DNA from: an uncultured Pseudomonas sp. | Lineage (GTDB): Bacteria > Pseudomonadota > Gammaproteobacteria > Pseudomonadales > Pseudomonadaceae | NCBI RefSeq assembly: GCF_913777995.1 | Contig: NZ_CAJYVE010000034.1 | Location: forward strand, 225,649 to 289,648 | Length of the DNA: 64,000 bases | Direction: 5' to 3' | Shown: piece by piece, positions 1 to 7,984 of the stretch | Layout of the letters: the number at the start of each line of letters is the position of its first letter | Position numbering within the stretch: the stretch's first letter is position 1 | Notes under the pieces: generated by a model | Seen by the model: the letters and a program-made list of their open reading frames with translations, nothing else | Database searches by the model: none | What the model was told of the DNA's origin: nothing | Program-made: the position numbers and the translations under genes

Positions 1-635
1 AGGTCCTGGAAGAGGCCCCGGCACCAGGCATCGACGAGAAGGCCCGCCAGGAAGTCTTCGACCGCTGCGTACGCGCCTGCATCGAGATCGGCTACCGCGG
101 CGCCGGCACCTTCGAGTTCCTGTACGAGAACGGCCGCTTCTACTTCATCGAGATGAACACTCGTGTGCAGGTAGAGCACCCGGTTTCGGAAATGGTCACC
201 GGTATCGACATCGTCAAGGAGATGCTCAGCATCGCCGCCGGCAACAAGCTGTCGTACACCCAGGACGACGTGAAGATCCACGGCCACGCACTGGAGTGCC
301 GGATCAACGCCGAGGATCCCAAGTCGTTCATTCCAAGCCCAGGCCTGGTCAAGCACTTCCACGCGCCGGGCGGCAACGGCGTCCGCGTCGATTCGCACCT
401 TTACAGCGGCTACAAGGTCCCTGCCAACTACGACTCGCTGATCGGCAAGCTGATCACCTGGGGCGCCACCCGTGACGAGGCCATGGCCCGCATGCGCAAC
501 GCGCTGGACGAGATCGTGGTAGACGGCATCAAGACCAACATCCCGCTGCACCGCGAGCTGACCCGTGATGAAGGCTTCTGCAAAGGCGGAGTCAACATTC
601 ACTACCTGGAGCACAAGCTGGCCAGCGAGAAGTAA
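1..635 (+). CDS. accC: Biotin carboxylase subunit of acetyl-CoA carboxylase (3' end only)
   Basis: This is the last 210 or so residues of the biotin carboxylase that uses ATP and bicarbonate to carboxylate the biotin on AccB, the first committed step of fatty acid synthesis in the cytosol. The visible part begins inside the ATP-grasp domain. The motif [17 protein letters not shown], with the Glu, Asn and Arg used in catalysis and ATP/bicarbonate binding, lies about 50 residues in, followed by the biotin carboxylase C-terminal domain ([24 protein letters not shown]). The family is about 450 residues, so more than half of the gene lies left of the window; accB would be expected just upstream. 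A strong terminator follows the stop codon. Confidence 0.97.
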   Translation, partial: VLEEAPAPGIDEKARQEVFDRCVRACIEIGYRGAGTFEFLYENGRFYFIEMNTRVQVEHPVSEMVTGIDIVKEMLSIAAGNKLSYTQDDVKIHGHALECRINAEDPKSFIPSPGLVKHFHAPGGNGVRVDSHLYSGYKVPANYDSLIGKLITWGATRDEAMARMRNALDEIVVDGIKTNIPLHRELTRDEGFCKGGVNIHYLEHKLASEK

Positions 636-658
636 TTCTCCCTGCCTTGCATGCACCC

Positions 659-694
659 CACACAAGCCCCGCCTCGCCGGGGCTTGTGTGTTTT
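659..694 (+). terminator. Rho-independent terminator after accC
   Basis: A 12-bp perfect stem (ACACAAGCCCCG at 660-671 pairing with CGGGGCTTGTGT at 678-689) with a 6-base loop is followed by GTTTT. It sits 24 bases after the accC stop and ends the accBC transcript before prmA. Confidence 0.9.
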
Positions 695-824
695 CCGCCC
701 CTGGCCGGCGAACGGCCGGGCAAGCGGTCTGTCGAACACGACCACCTGCGCACCCTTCACAAGCTTTTGCCAGCAACCTGAAGTAAACTGCGCGGCTTTC
801 CCGACATATCCACAGGTACACCCC

Positions 825-1703
825 ATGCCCTGGCTGCAAGTCCGCCTCGCCATCAGCCCTGAACAAGCCGAGACCTACGAAAACGCCCTGCTCGAAGTCG
901 GCGCCGTATCGGTCACGTTCATGGACGCGGAGGACCAGCCGATCTTCGAGCCGGAGCTCAACACCACGCCGCTGTGGGCGCACACCCACCTGCTGGCGCT
1001 GTTCGAGGCCGATACCGATGCCGACCTGGCCCTGGCGCACCTGCGCCTGCTGACCGACGCCGAGCTGCCCGAGCACAGCGCCGAAGTCATCGAAGATCAG
1101 GACTGGGAACGCAGCTGGATGGACGACTTCCAGCCCATGCGCTTCGGCCAGCGCCTGTGGATCGTGCCCAGCTGGCACGCCGCACCGCAGCCTGATGCCG
1201 TGAACCTGCTGCTCGATCCGGGCCTGGCCTTCGGCACCGGCACCCACCCGACCACCGCGCTGTGCCTGGAGTGGCTCGACGGTCAGGACCTGGCCGGCTG
1301 CAACGTCCTGGACTTCGGCTGTGGCTCCGGCATCCTGGCCATCGCCGCGCTGCTGCTGGGCGCACCCAAGGCCGTGGGGACCGACATCGACGTGCAGGCC
1401 CTGGAGGCTTCGCGCGACAACGCCGGACGCAACGGCATCGCCGCCGAACGCTTCCCGCTGTACCTGCCCGAAGACCTGCCGGCCGAACCGGCCGACGTGC
1501 TGGTGGCCAATATCCTGGCCGGCCCGCTGGTTTCCCTGGCGCCGCAGCTGGCCAGCCTGGTCAAACCGGGCGGCCGCCTGGCACTGTCGGGCATCCTCGC
1601 TGAACAAGGCGCAGAAGTGGCAGCGGCCTATGCCGATGCCTTCGACCTCGACCCGATCGCCGACCGTGATGGCTGGGTACGCATCACCGGCCGCCGCCGC
1701 TGA
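825..1703 (+). CDS. prmA: Ribosomal protein L11 methyltransferase
   Basis: A 292-residue SAM-dependent enzyme that methylates ribosomal protein L11 in the cytosol. The N-terminal substrate-recognition part ([15 protein letters not shown]) is followed by a Rossmann methyltransferase domain with GTGTHPTT near residue 136, the SAM-binding [13 protein letters not shown] near 163 and NILAGPL near 229. Length and all motifs are standard. The frame is open upstream to 651, but the L11-methyltransferase homology starts exactly at the ATG at 825, and upstream codons run through the accC terminator, so 825 is the start. The gene is followed 24 bases later by a zinc-ribbon protein gene, probably co-transcribed. 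Confidence 0.96.
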   Translation: MPWLQVRLAISPEQAETYENALLEVGAVSVTFMDAEDQPIFEPELNTTPLWAHTHLLALFEADTDADLALAHLRLLTDAELPEHSAEVIEDQDWERSWMDDFQPMRFGQRLWIVPSWHAAPQPDAVNLLLDPGLAFGTGTHPTTALCLEWLDGQDLAGCNVLDFGCGSGILAIAALLLGAPKAVGTDIDVQALEASRDNAGRNGIAAERFPLYLPEDLPAEPADVLVANILAGPLVSLAPQLASLVKPGGRLALSGILAEQGAEVAAAYADAFDLDPIADRDGWVRITGRRR

Positions 1704-1727
1704 CCGCTGCCTGAACCGGAGCGCCGC

Positions 1728-3095
1728 ATGACCGACAGTTTCGTCACCCAGTGTCCGCACTGCCAGACCAGCTTCAAAGTCAACTATGCGCAATTGAGCG
1801 TGGCACGCGGCGTGGTTCGCTGCGGGTCCTGCCTGGAGGTGTTCAACGCCGCCAAACAGCTGGTCGAGCAGAGCGCCCAGGGTCGTGAACCCCCCACCCC
1901 CCTGTCGCCCCCTGTGCCGGCCGAACCGCTGACAGCGGTGCCCGCCATCACCGTACCGGTGATCGAGCCTCCCGCGGCTGCGCAATCGCCAGCCTCCGCC
2001 GAACCACCGGCCAGGCATGCCCAATCGGACACGCTCGACGCCGAGGCCGGTGAGGATTATTGGCACGTCAGCGAACTGGACCTCGACGCCCTGGACCTGG
2101 ACGGCGAGCTGGCACGCCTCGAACAGCGCGAGATCCAGCAGGCCGAAGCCTTCCAGGCGGCGCCGCCGGCCTCGCTGAGCGCGCGCCGCGATGCGCCGCA
2201 GACCGACCAGGGCGACTGGATCGACAGCCTGCCCAATGACGACGTGGAACCGGCACCGCCACGTGAGACCACGCCGCTCAGCGCCCGAGACCGCGACCCG
2301 GACCTGGACCAGAACACGGCCGAGGACCTTGACGACGAACCGCCGCTGCACGAGACGCGCACCGAGCCTTCGTTGTCGCTGACCCCACTGCCGCTCGACG
2401 ACACGGAACCTGATGTCACGCCGCTGGAGCCGCGCAAGCCTGCGCAGGACAACAGCGCACGCCTGTCGGCACGGGATGACGACGCCGACGACGACACGCT
2501 GGATGACGAGCCCGCCGACCCGCGCGGACGCAGCGAACCGGCGATCCGTGACAAGGCCCTGCTGGACCTGACCGACGACCCGCTGCAGCTCGACTGGCAG
2601 CGCCCCAAGCCACGCTGGGGCCGCCGCCTGCTGTGGAGCACGCTGGTCGTGCTGGCCCTGGGCGGGCTGGCCCTGCAATACGTCTGGTATCACTTCGACC
2701 ATCTGGCGCGCCAGGACCAGTACCGCCCCTGGTTCCAGCAACTGTGCCCGCAGCTGGGCTGCAAGGTGCCGTCGAAGGTCGACATCAACCAGCTCAAGAG
2801 CAGTAACCTGGTCGTGCGCAGCCACCCGGACTTCCAGGGCGCCCTGGTGGTCGATGCGATCATCTATAACCGCGCGTCCTTTTCCCAACCCTTTCCATTG
2901 CTGGAGCTGCGCTTTGCCGATACCAGTGGTCAGCTGATCGCCAGCCGTCGGTTCAAGCCCGGCGAATACCTGTCCGGAGAGATGGCTGGCAAGGAAGAGA
3001 TGCCGCCGCAGACTCCGATCCATATTGCCCTGGACATCCTCGATCCAGGCGCCAAGGCCGTGAACTACAGCCTCAACTTCCGCTCCCCCGAATAG
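1728..3095 (+). CDS. Zinc-ribbon / DUF3426 membrane protein
   Basis: A 455-residue protein of the MJ0042 zinc-ribbon plus DUF3426 type found next to prmA/dusB/fis in pseudomonads. Cysteines 9, 12, 32 and 35 (CPHC...CGSC) form the N-terminal zinc ribbon. Residues about 60-290 are a long, low-complexity, acidic and proline-rich linker with many Asp/Glu/Pro, probably disordered. One membrane segment (LLWSTLVVLALGGLALQYV, about 297-318) precedes a DUF3426 C-terminal domain with QLCPQLGCKVPSKVDINQL. The topology implies a cytosolic zinc ribbon and a periplasmic C-terminal domain. The biological role of the family is unknown; it is not visibly linked to L11 methylation beyond position. Confidence 0.88.
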   Translation: MTDSFVTQCPHCQTSFKVNYAQLSVARGVVRCGSCLEVFNAAKQLVEQSAQGREPPTPLSPPVPAEPLTAVPAITVPVIEPPAAAQSPASAEPPARHAQSDTLDAEAGEDYWHVSELDLDALDLDGELARLEQREIQQAEAFQAAPPASLSARRDAPQTDQGDWIDSLPNDDVEPAPPRETTPLSARDRDPDLDQNTAEDLDDEPPLHETRTEPSLSLTPLPLDDTEPDVTPLEPRKPAQDNSARLSARDDDADDDTLDDEPADPRGRSEPAIRDKALLDLTDDPLQLDWQRPKPRWGRRLLWSTLVVLALGGLALQYVWYHFDHLARQDQYRPWFQQLCPQLGCKVPSKVDINQLKSSNLVVRSHPDFQGALVVDAIIYNRASFSQPFPLLELRFADTSGQLIASRRFKPGEYLSGEMAGKEEMPPQTPIHIALDILDPGAKAVNYSLNFRSPE

Positions 3096-3239
3096 CCGGC
3101 ACAGACCGGCAAAGAGCGCTTGCGCAACGCTTGAAACCTGCTTTTTGCAGCACGATCGATGCTGATCACGTGCCAGACCCACGAAAAACGCGCTATCGGC
3201 AATAAGACGACAGCTGTTCAGATTTTATCCAGTTCAGCC

Positions 3240-3268
3240 TTTATCCAGTCATCGAGAGCGGGTATCAT
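3240..3268 (+). promoter_or_regulatory. Candidate sigma-70 promoter of the dusB-fis operon
   Basis: TTTATC (3240-3245), a 17-base spacer and TATCAT (3263-3268, five of six matches to the -10 consensus) lie about 130 bases before dusB. The -35 match is weak. TTTATCCAG occurs twice here as a near-tandem repeat. The rest of the 304-base gap between 3096 and 3399 shows no gene. No transcript data are available, so this is a guess from spacing and sequence only. Confidence 0.35.
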
Positions 3269-3399
3269 GCCAACCCTTTTTCAAACTCCCGGTTCGGTCT
3301 CGTCGTTGCGCAAGCGGTTGGACGGACGAACTGTTGCAGACCGTGTGCAACGGTTTTCACGCGGCCTGTGGATGATTCGGCCCCTTTATAGGTAAAGCT

Positions 3400-4413
3400 A
3401 TGTCGGCGGTACGCATCGGTCCCCATACATTGCAGAACGGCTTGATCCTCGCCCCGATGGCGGGCGTCACCGACCAGCCTTTCCGCCAGTTGTGCCGCAG
3501 CCTCGGAGCCGGCCTGGTGGTCTCGGAAATGGTCACCAGTGACATGAGCCTGTGGAACAGCCGCAAATCGCGCCTGCGCATGATCCATGAAGGCGACCCC
3601 GAGCCGCGCTCGGTGCAGATCGCCGGTGGTGACCCGCAGATGCTGGCGGACGCGGCGCGTGCCAATGTCGAACTGGGTGCCCAGATCATCGACATCAACA
3701 TGGGCTGTCCGGCCAAGAAGGTATGCAACAAGGCAGCCGGTTCCGCGCTGCTGAAAGATGAACAACTGGTGAGCGAGATCCTGCAGGCCGTGGTGGCCGC
3801 AGTCGATGTACCGGTCACCCTGAAGATCCGCACCGGCTGGGACCGTGACAACCGTAACGGCCTGACGGTCGCGAGGATCGCCGAACAGTCCGGCATCCAG
3901 GCGCTGGCGGTCCACGGCAGGACCCGCGCGGATCTGTACACCGGCGAAGCCGAGTACGACACCATCGCCGCGATCAAGCAGGCGGTGTCGATCCCGGTCT
4001 TCGCCAATGGCGATATCGATTCACCGGAAAAGGCCCGGCAGGTGTTGCAGCACACCGGGGCCGACGGGTTGTTGATTGGCCGGGCCGCCCAGGGCCGCCC
4101 GTGGATTTTTCGCGAGATAGAGCACTACCTGCGCACCGGCGAGAAACTCCCCGCGCCCCCGTTGGGCGAAGTGGAACGGATCCTGCTGGAGCACCTGACG
4201 GCGCTGCATGCCTTCTACGGCGACGTGATGGGCGTGCGCATCGCACGCAAGCATGTCGGCTGGTATCTCGCAACCTTGCCGGGCGCCAGGGAGTTTCGCG
4301 CCCACTTCAATCGTTTGGACGATACACAAGCACAGTGCGCCAACATCCGGGCGTTCTTCAGCCAAGGCTGCCAGGGCCCGGATAACGAGAATGAAGAAGA
4401 GGTGGCCGCATGA
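3400..4413 (+). CDS. dusB: tRNA-dihydrouridine synthase B
   Basis: An FMN-dependent enzyme of 337 residues that reduces uridines in the tRNA D-loop. The TIM-barrel shows [13 protein letters not shown] at residues 14-26, the catalytic cysteine in NMGCPAKK (Cys103), KIRTGWD, AVHGRTR and the FMN-phosphate motif [18 protein letters not shown]. Length is normal for DusB. Its stop overlaps the start of fis by four bases (ATGA), so the two genes are translationally coupled, the classical dusB-fis arrangement of gammaproteobacteria, in which dusB translation feeds Fis production. Confidence 0.97.
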   Translation: MSAVRIGPHTLQNGLILAPMAGVTDQPFRQLCRSLGAGLVVSEMVTSDMSLWNSRKSRLRMIHEGDPEPRSVQIAGGDPQMLADAARANVELGAQIIDINMGCPAKKVCNKAAGSALLKDEQLVSEILQAVVAAVDVPVTLKIRTGWDRDNRNGLTVARIAEQSGIQALAVHGRTRADLYTGEAEYDTIAAIKQAVSIPVFANGDIDSPEKARQVLQHTGADGLLIGRAAQGRPWIFREIEHYLRTGEKLPAPPLGEVERILLEHLTALHAFYGDVMGVRIARKHVGWYLATLPGAREFRAHFNRLDDTQAQCANIRAFFSQGCQGPDNENEEEVAA

Positions 4414-4730
4414 CGATGATGACCGAGACTTTAGTGAGTGGAACAACACCCGTGAGCGACAATGTCAATTTGAAACAGCACCTGAACACGCCGAGCGAAG
4501 AGGGCCAGACCCTGCGCGGCAGTGTCGAGAAGGCGCTGCACAATTATTTCGCCCACCTTGAAGGCGCCACGGTCACGGACGTGTACAACCTGGTGCTGTC
4601 CGAAGTCGAGGCGCCACTGCTCGAAAGCGTCATGAACTACGTCAAGGGCAACCAGACCAAGGCTTCCGAGGTGCTGGGACTGAATCGCGGCACCCTGCGC
4701 AAGAAACTCAAGCAGTACGACTTGCTTTAA
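4410..4730 (+). CDS. fis: Fis nucleoid-associated DNA-binding protein
   Basis: A 106-residue Fis. The C-terminal helix-turn-helix is seen in [26 protein letters not shown] at the extreme end, preceded by the dimerising helices ([35 protein letters not shown]). Fis bends DNA and globally modulates stable-RNA promoters, recombination and replication. The start is taken at the ATG overlapping the dusB stop; the run [16 protein letters not shown] is typical of Pseudomonas Fis, which is slightly longer at the N terminus than the 98-residue enteric form. A terminator follows 18 bases after the stop. Confidence 0.97.
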   Translation: MTMMTETLVSGTTPVSDNVNLKQHLNTPSEEGQTLRGSVEKALHNYFAHLEGATVTDVYNLVLSEVEAPLLESVMNYVKGNQTKASEVLGLNRGTLRKKLKQYDLL

Positions 4731-4748
4731 GCGATGCAGACAAACCAA

Positions 4749-4775
4749 GGCGACCACCCACAGGTCGCCTTTTTT
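4749..4775 (+). terminator. Rho-independent terminator after fis
   Basis: GGCGACC (4749-4755) pairs with GGTCGCC (4763-4769) across a 7-base loop and is followed directly by six T residues. It closes the dusB-fis transcript about 30 bases before purH. Confidence 0.93.
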
Positions 4776-4807
4776 GCTGATTACCTTTAGCTTTGATGGA
4801 AATCGAG

Positions 4808-6412
4808 ATGACCGACCAGACCACCCGCCTGCCGATCCGCCGCGCCTTGATCAGCGTTTCCGACAAGACCGGTATCCTGGAGTTCGCCCGTGAACTCGAA
4901 GCCCTGGGCGTGGAAATCCTCTCCACTGGCGGCACCTTCAAGCTGCTGCGCGACAACGGCGTCGCGGCCGTAGAAGTGGCTGACTACACCGGCTTCCCGG
5001 AAATGATGGACGGCCGCGTCAAGACCCTGCATCCGAAGATCCACGGCGGGATCCTGGGCCGTCGCGGCACCGACGACGGCGTGATGGGCGAGCACGGCAT
5101 CCAGCCGATCGACCTGGTCGCGGTCAACCTGTACCCCTTCGAAGCCACCGTCGCCAAGCCTGGCTGCGACCTGCCGACGGCCATCGAGAACATCGACATC
5201 GGCGGCCCGACCATGGTCCGTTCCGCGGCCAAGAACCACAAGGACGTGGCCATCGTGGTCAACGCCAGCGACTATGCCAGCGTCCTGGAAAACCTCAAGG
5301 CCGGCGGCCTGACCTACGCGCAGCGCTTCGACCTGATGCTCAAGGCCTTCGAGCACACCGCCGCCTACGACGGCATGATCGCCAACTACCTGGGCGGCAT
5401 CGACCAGCGCGCCGAGACCCTGTCCACCGAAGGCCGCGGCCAGTTCCCGCGCACCTTCAACACCCAGTTCGTCAAGGCCCAGGAAATGCGCTACGGCGAG
5501 AACCCGCACCAGAGCGCGGCGTTCTACGTCGAGGCCAAACCGGCCGAAGTCGGTATCGCCACCGCCACCCAGCTGCAGGGCAAGGAACTGTCGTTCAACA
5601 ACGTGGCCGACACCGACGCCGCGCTGGAGTGCGTGAAGAGCTTCGTCAAGCCAGCCTGTGTCATCGTCAAGCACGCCAACCCGTGCGGCGTGGCGGTCTG
5701 CCCTGACGACGAAGGCGGCATCCGCAAGGCCTATGACCTGGCCTACGCCACCGACACCGAGTCGGCGTTCGGCGGCATCATCGCCTTCAACCGCGAACTG
5801 GACGGCGAAACCGCCAAGGCCATCGTCGAGCGTCAGTTCGTCGAAGTGATCATCGCGCCAAGCGTCAGCGCCGAGGCCCAGGCCATCGTCGCCAGCAAGG
5901 CCAACGTGCGCCTGCTGGCCTGCGGCCAGTGGGGCGAGCGCCAGCCGGGTTGGGACTACAAGCGCGTCAACGGCGGCCTGCTGGTACAGAGCCGTGATAT
6001 CGGCATGATCAGCCGTGACGACCTGAAAGTGGTCACCCAGCGCGCGCCGAGCGAGCAGGAAATCCACGACCTGATCTTCGCCTGGAAAGTGGCCAAGTTC
6101 GTCAAGTCCAACGCCATCGTCTACGCCAAGAACCGCCAGACCATCGGTGTCGGCGCTGGTCAGATGAGCCGCGTCAACTCCGCGCGCATCGCCGCCATCA
6201 AGGCCGAGCATGCGGGCCTGCAGGTCGAGGGCGCGGTCATGGCCTCGGACGCCTTCTTCCCGTTCCGTGACGGCATCGACAACGCCGCCAAGGCCGGCAT
6301 CACCGCCGTCATCCAGCCAGGCGGCTCGATGCGCGATGCGGAAGTCATCGCCGCTGCCGACGAAGCGGGTATTGCCATGGTGTTCACCGGCATGCGCCAC
6401 TTCCGTCATTAA
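4808..6412 (+). CDS. purH: Bifunctional AICAR formyltransferase / IMP cyclohydrolase
   Basis: A 534-residue enzyme for the last two steps of de novo IMP synthesis. The N-terminal MGS-like cyclohydrolase domain contains [21 protein letters not shown] and [14 protein letters not shown]; the formyltransferase domain contains [14 protein letters not shown], the catalytic Lys-His pair in [10 protein letters not shown] (near residue 289), [11 protein letters not shown] and the C-terminal [10 protein letters not shown] and [11 protein letters not shown]. In-frame TTG and ATG codons exist 12-15 bases upstream, but the homology begins with [14 protein letters not shown] at 4808. purD follows 190 bases downstream, separated by a large inverted repeat, so the two purine genes may be co-transcribed or independently tuned. 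Confidence 0.97.
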   Translation: MTDQTTRLPIRRALISVSDKTGILEFARELEALGVEILSTGGTFKLLRDNGVAAVEVADYTGFPEMMDGRVKTLHPKIHGGILGRRGTDDGVMGEHGIQPIDLVAVNLYPFEATVAKPGCDLPTAIENIDIGGPTMVRSAAKNHKDVAIVVNASDYASVLENLKAGGLTYAQRFDLMLKAFEHTAAYDGMIANYLGGIDQRAETLSTEGRGQFPRTFNTQFVKAQEMRYGENPHQSAAFYVEAKPAEVGIATATQLQGKELSFNNVADTDAALECVKSFVKPACVIVKHANPCGVAVCPDDEGGIRKAYDLAYATDTESAFGGIIAFNRELDGETAKAIVERQFVEVIIAPSVSAEAQAIVASKANVRLLACGQWGERQPGWDYKRVNGGLLVQSRDIGMISRDDLKVVTQRAPSEQEIHDLIFAWKVAKFVKSNAIVYAKNRQTIGVGAGQMSRVNSARIAAIKAEHAGLQVEGAVMASDAFFPFRDGIDNAAKAGITAVIQPGGSMRDAEVIAAADEAGIAMVFTGMRHFRH

Positions 6413-6419
6413 GAACGGC

Positions 6420-6532
6420 CGCACTGGCGCAGGCGTCTGCTGCGTTGGAGGGGGCGGCCCCGATGCTCATTGCCATGAGGCAACTGCGCTCGGTGCCGCC
6501 TTCTTCGCCCTGCATCCGCCCGCGCCAGTGCG
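6420..6532. other. Long imperfect inverted repeat between purH and purD
   Basis: CGCACTGGCGC at 6420-6430 is a perfect inverted repeat of GCGCCAGTGCG at 6522-6532. Reading inward, the two arms keep pairing imperfectly over about 45 bases each and meet around 6475, giving a single potential hairpin of about 110 nt. It begins within ten bases of the purH stop and ends about 70 bases before the purD ATG. No T-tract follows, so it is not a simple terminator. It could be a structured leader, a small RNA or an mRNA-stabilising element. I recall a CTGCTGCGTTG-type sequence after purH in other gammaproteobacteria, but cannot verify this. Confidence 0.6.
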
Positions 6533-6602
6533 ATCTCGCGATGCGGCGCTGCCGAACCAGGCAGTACTCATCCCTTAGAATTTGCGTCATCGAGGTTTTG
6601 AC

Positions 6603-7898
6603 ATGAATGTTTTGATCATTGGCAGCGGTGGCCGTGAACACGCCCTGGCCTGGAAAGTCGCGCAGGATCCGCGCGTGGCGAAAGTCTTCGTGGCCCCTGG
6701 CAACGCCGGTACCGCCACCGAGGCCAAATGCGAAAACGTCGCCATCGACGTGCTGGCCCTGGAGCAACTGGCCGATTTCGCCGAGAAGAACGTCGGCCTG
6801 ACCATCGTCGGCCCCGAGGCACCGCTGGTGGCTGGCGTGGTCGACCTGTTCCGCCAGCGTGGCCTGCCGTGCTTCGGCCCGACTGCCGGTGCCGCACAGC
6901 TGGAAGGCTCCAAGGCCTTCACCAAGGACTTCCTGGCCCGCCACAAGATCCCCACCGCCGACTACCAGAACTTCACCGAGATCGAGCCGGCCCTGGCCTA
7001 CCTGCGCGAAAAGGGTGCGCCAATCGTCATCAAGGCCGACGGCCTGGCCGCTGGCAAGGGCGTGATCGTCGCCATGACCCTGGCCGAAGCCGAAGACGCG
7101 GTGCGTGACATGCTCGCGGGCAATGCCTTCGGTGAAGCGGGCTCGCGGGTGGTGATCGAGGAGTTCCTCGACGGCGAGGAGGCCAGCTTCATCGTCATGG
7201 TCGACGGCCACAACGTGCTGCCGATGGCGACCAGCCAGGACCACAAGCGCGTCGGCGACGGCGACAGCGGCCCGAACACCGGCGGCATGGGTGCCTACTC
7301 GCCCGCCCCGGTGGTCACCGCCGAGGTCCACCAGCGGGTCATGGACCAGGTCATCTGGCCGACCGTCCGTGGCATGGCCGAGGAAGGCAACGTCTACACC
7401 GGTTTCCTCTATGCTGGTCTGATGATCGACAAGGCCGGCAACCCCAAGGTCATCGAGTTCAACTGCCGCTTCGGTGACCCGGAGACCCAGCCGGTCATGC
7501 TGCGCCTGCAGTCGAGCCTGGTGCTGCTGGTCGAGGCGGCCCTGGCGCAGGCGCTGGACAAGATCGAAGCCCAATGGGACGCGCGCCCGAGCCTGGGCAT
7601 CGTCCTGGCCGCTGGCGGCTACCCCGGCGACTACGCCAAGGGCGCGGCAATCGCCGGCCTGGACGCCGCTGCCGCCCTGCCGGGCAAGGTCTTCCATGCT
7701 GGCACGGCGCTCAAGGACGGTCAGGTGGTGACCAGCGGCGGTCGCGTACTGTGCGCCACTGCCCTGGGCGAAAGCGTCGGCGAGGCGCAGCGCAACGCCT
7801 ATGCGCTGGCAGCGAAGATCGACTGGGAAGGCAGTTTCTACCGTAAGGACATTGGCTATCGCGCCATTGCCCGTGAGCGTGGTGAAGGTCTGAAATAA
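6603..7898 (+). CDS. purD: Phosphoribosylamine-glycine ligase (GAR synthetase)
   Basis: A 431-residue ATP-grasp ligase joining glycine to phosphoribosylamine in purine synthesis. Visible motifs are the N-terminal VLIIGSGGREHALAWK, TIVGPEAPLVAGVVD, the ATP-binding IVIKADGLAAGKGVIVAMT, GEEASFIVMVDG, ATSQDHKRVGDGDSGPNTGGMGAYSP and KVIEFNCRFGDPETQ. The ATG at 6603 begins the family homology; seven upstream in-frame codons are noncoding. Length is normal. A terminator hairpin follows within ten bases of the stop. Confidence 0.97.
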   Translation: MNVLIIGSGGREHALAWKVAQDPRVAKVFVAPGNAGTATEAKCENVAIDVLALEQLADFAEKNVGLTIVGPEAPLVAGVVDLFRQRGLPCFGPTAGAAQLEGSKAFTKDFLARHKIPTADYQNFTEIEPALAYLREKGAPIVIKADGLAAGKGVIVAMTLAEAEDAVRDMLAGNAFGEAGSRVVIEEFLDGEEASFIVMVDGHNVLPMATSQDHKRVGDGDSGPNTGGMGAYSPAPVVTAEVHQRVMDQVIWPTVRGMAEEGNVYTGFLYAGLMIDKAGNPKVIEFNCRFGDPETQPVMLRLQSSLVLLVEAALAQALDKIEAQWDARPSLGIVLAAGGYPGDYAKGAAIAGLDAAAALPGKVFHAGTALKDGQVVTSGGRVLCATALGESVGEAQRNAYALAAKIDWEGSFYRKDIGYRAIARERGEGLK

Positions 7899-7906
7899 GG
7901 CCCCCA

Positions 7907-7936
7907 GGTCAGCCCCGCAAGGGGCTGGCCGGTTTT
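7907..7936 (+). terminator. Rho-independent terminator after purD
   Basis: AGCCCC (7911-7916) pairs with GGGGCT (7921-7926) across a GCAA tetraloop; the stem extends through GGTC/GGCC and is followed by GGTTTT. It separates purD from retS. Confidence 0.8.
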
Positions 7937-7984
7937 ACCCGCACCGCGCGTTTTTCAGGCATTCACTCACGAAGGGACTTCGCC

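Noticed and set aside
4787-6424. A 545-codon open frame antisense to purH
   Set aside because: It is the reverse-strand shadow of a GC-rich gene; its translation is low-complexity (Gly/Ala/Asp/His/Val) and purH is certain.
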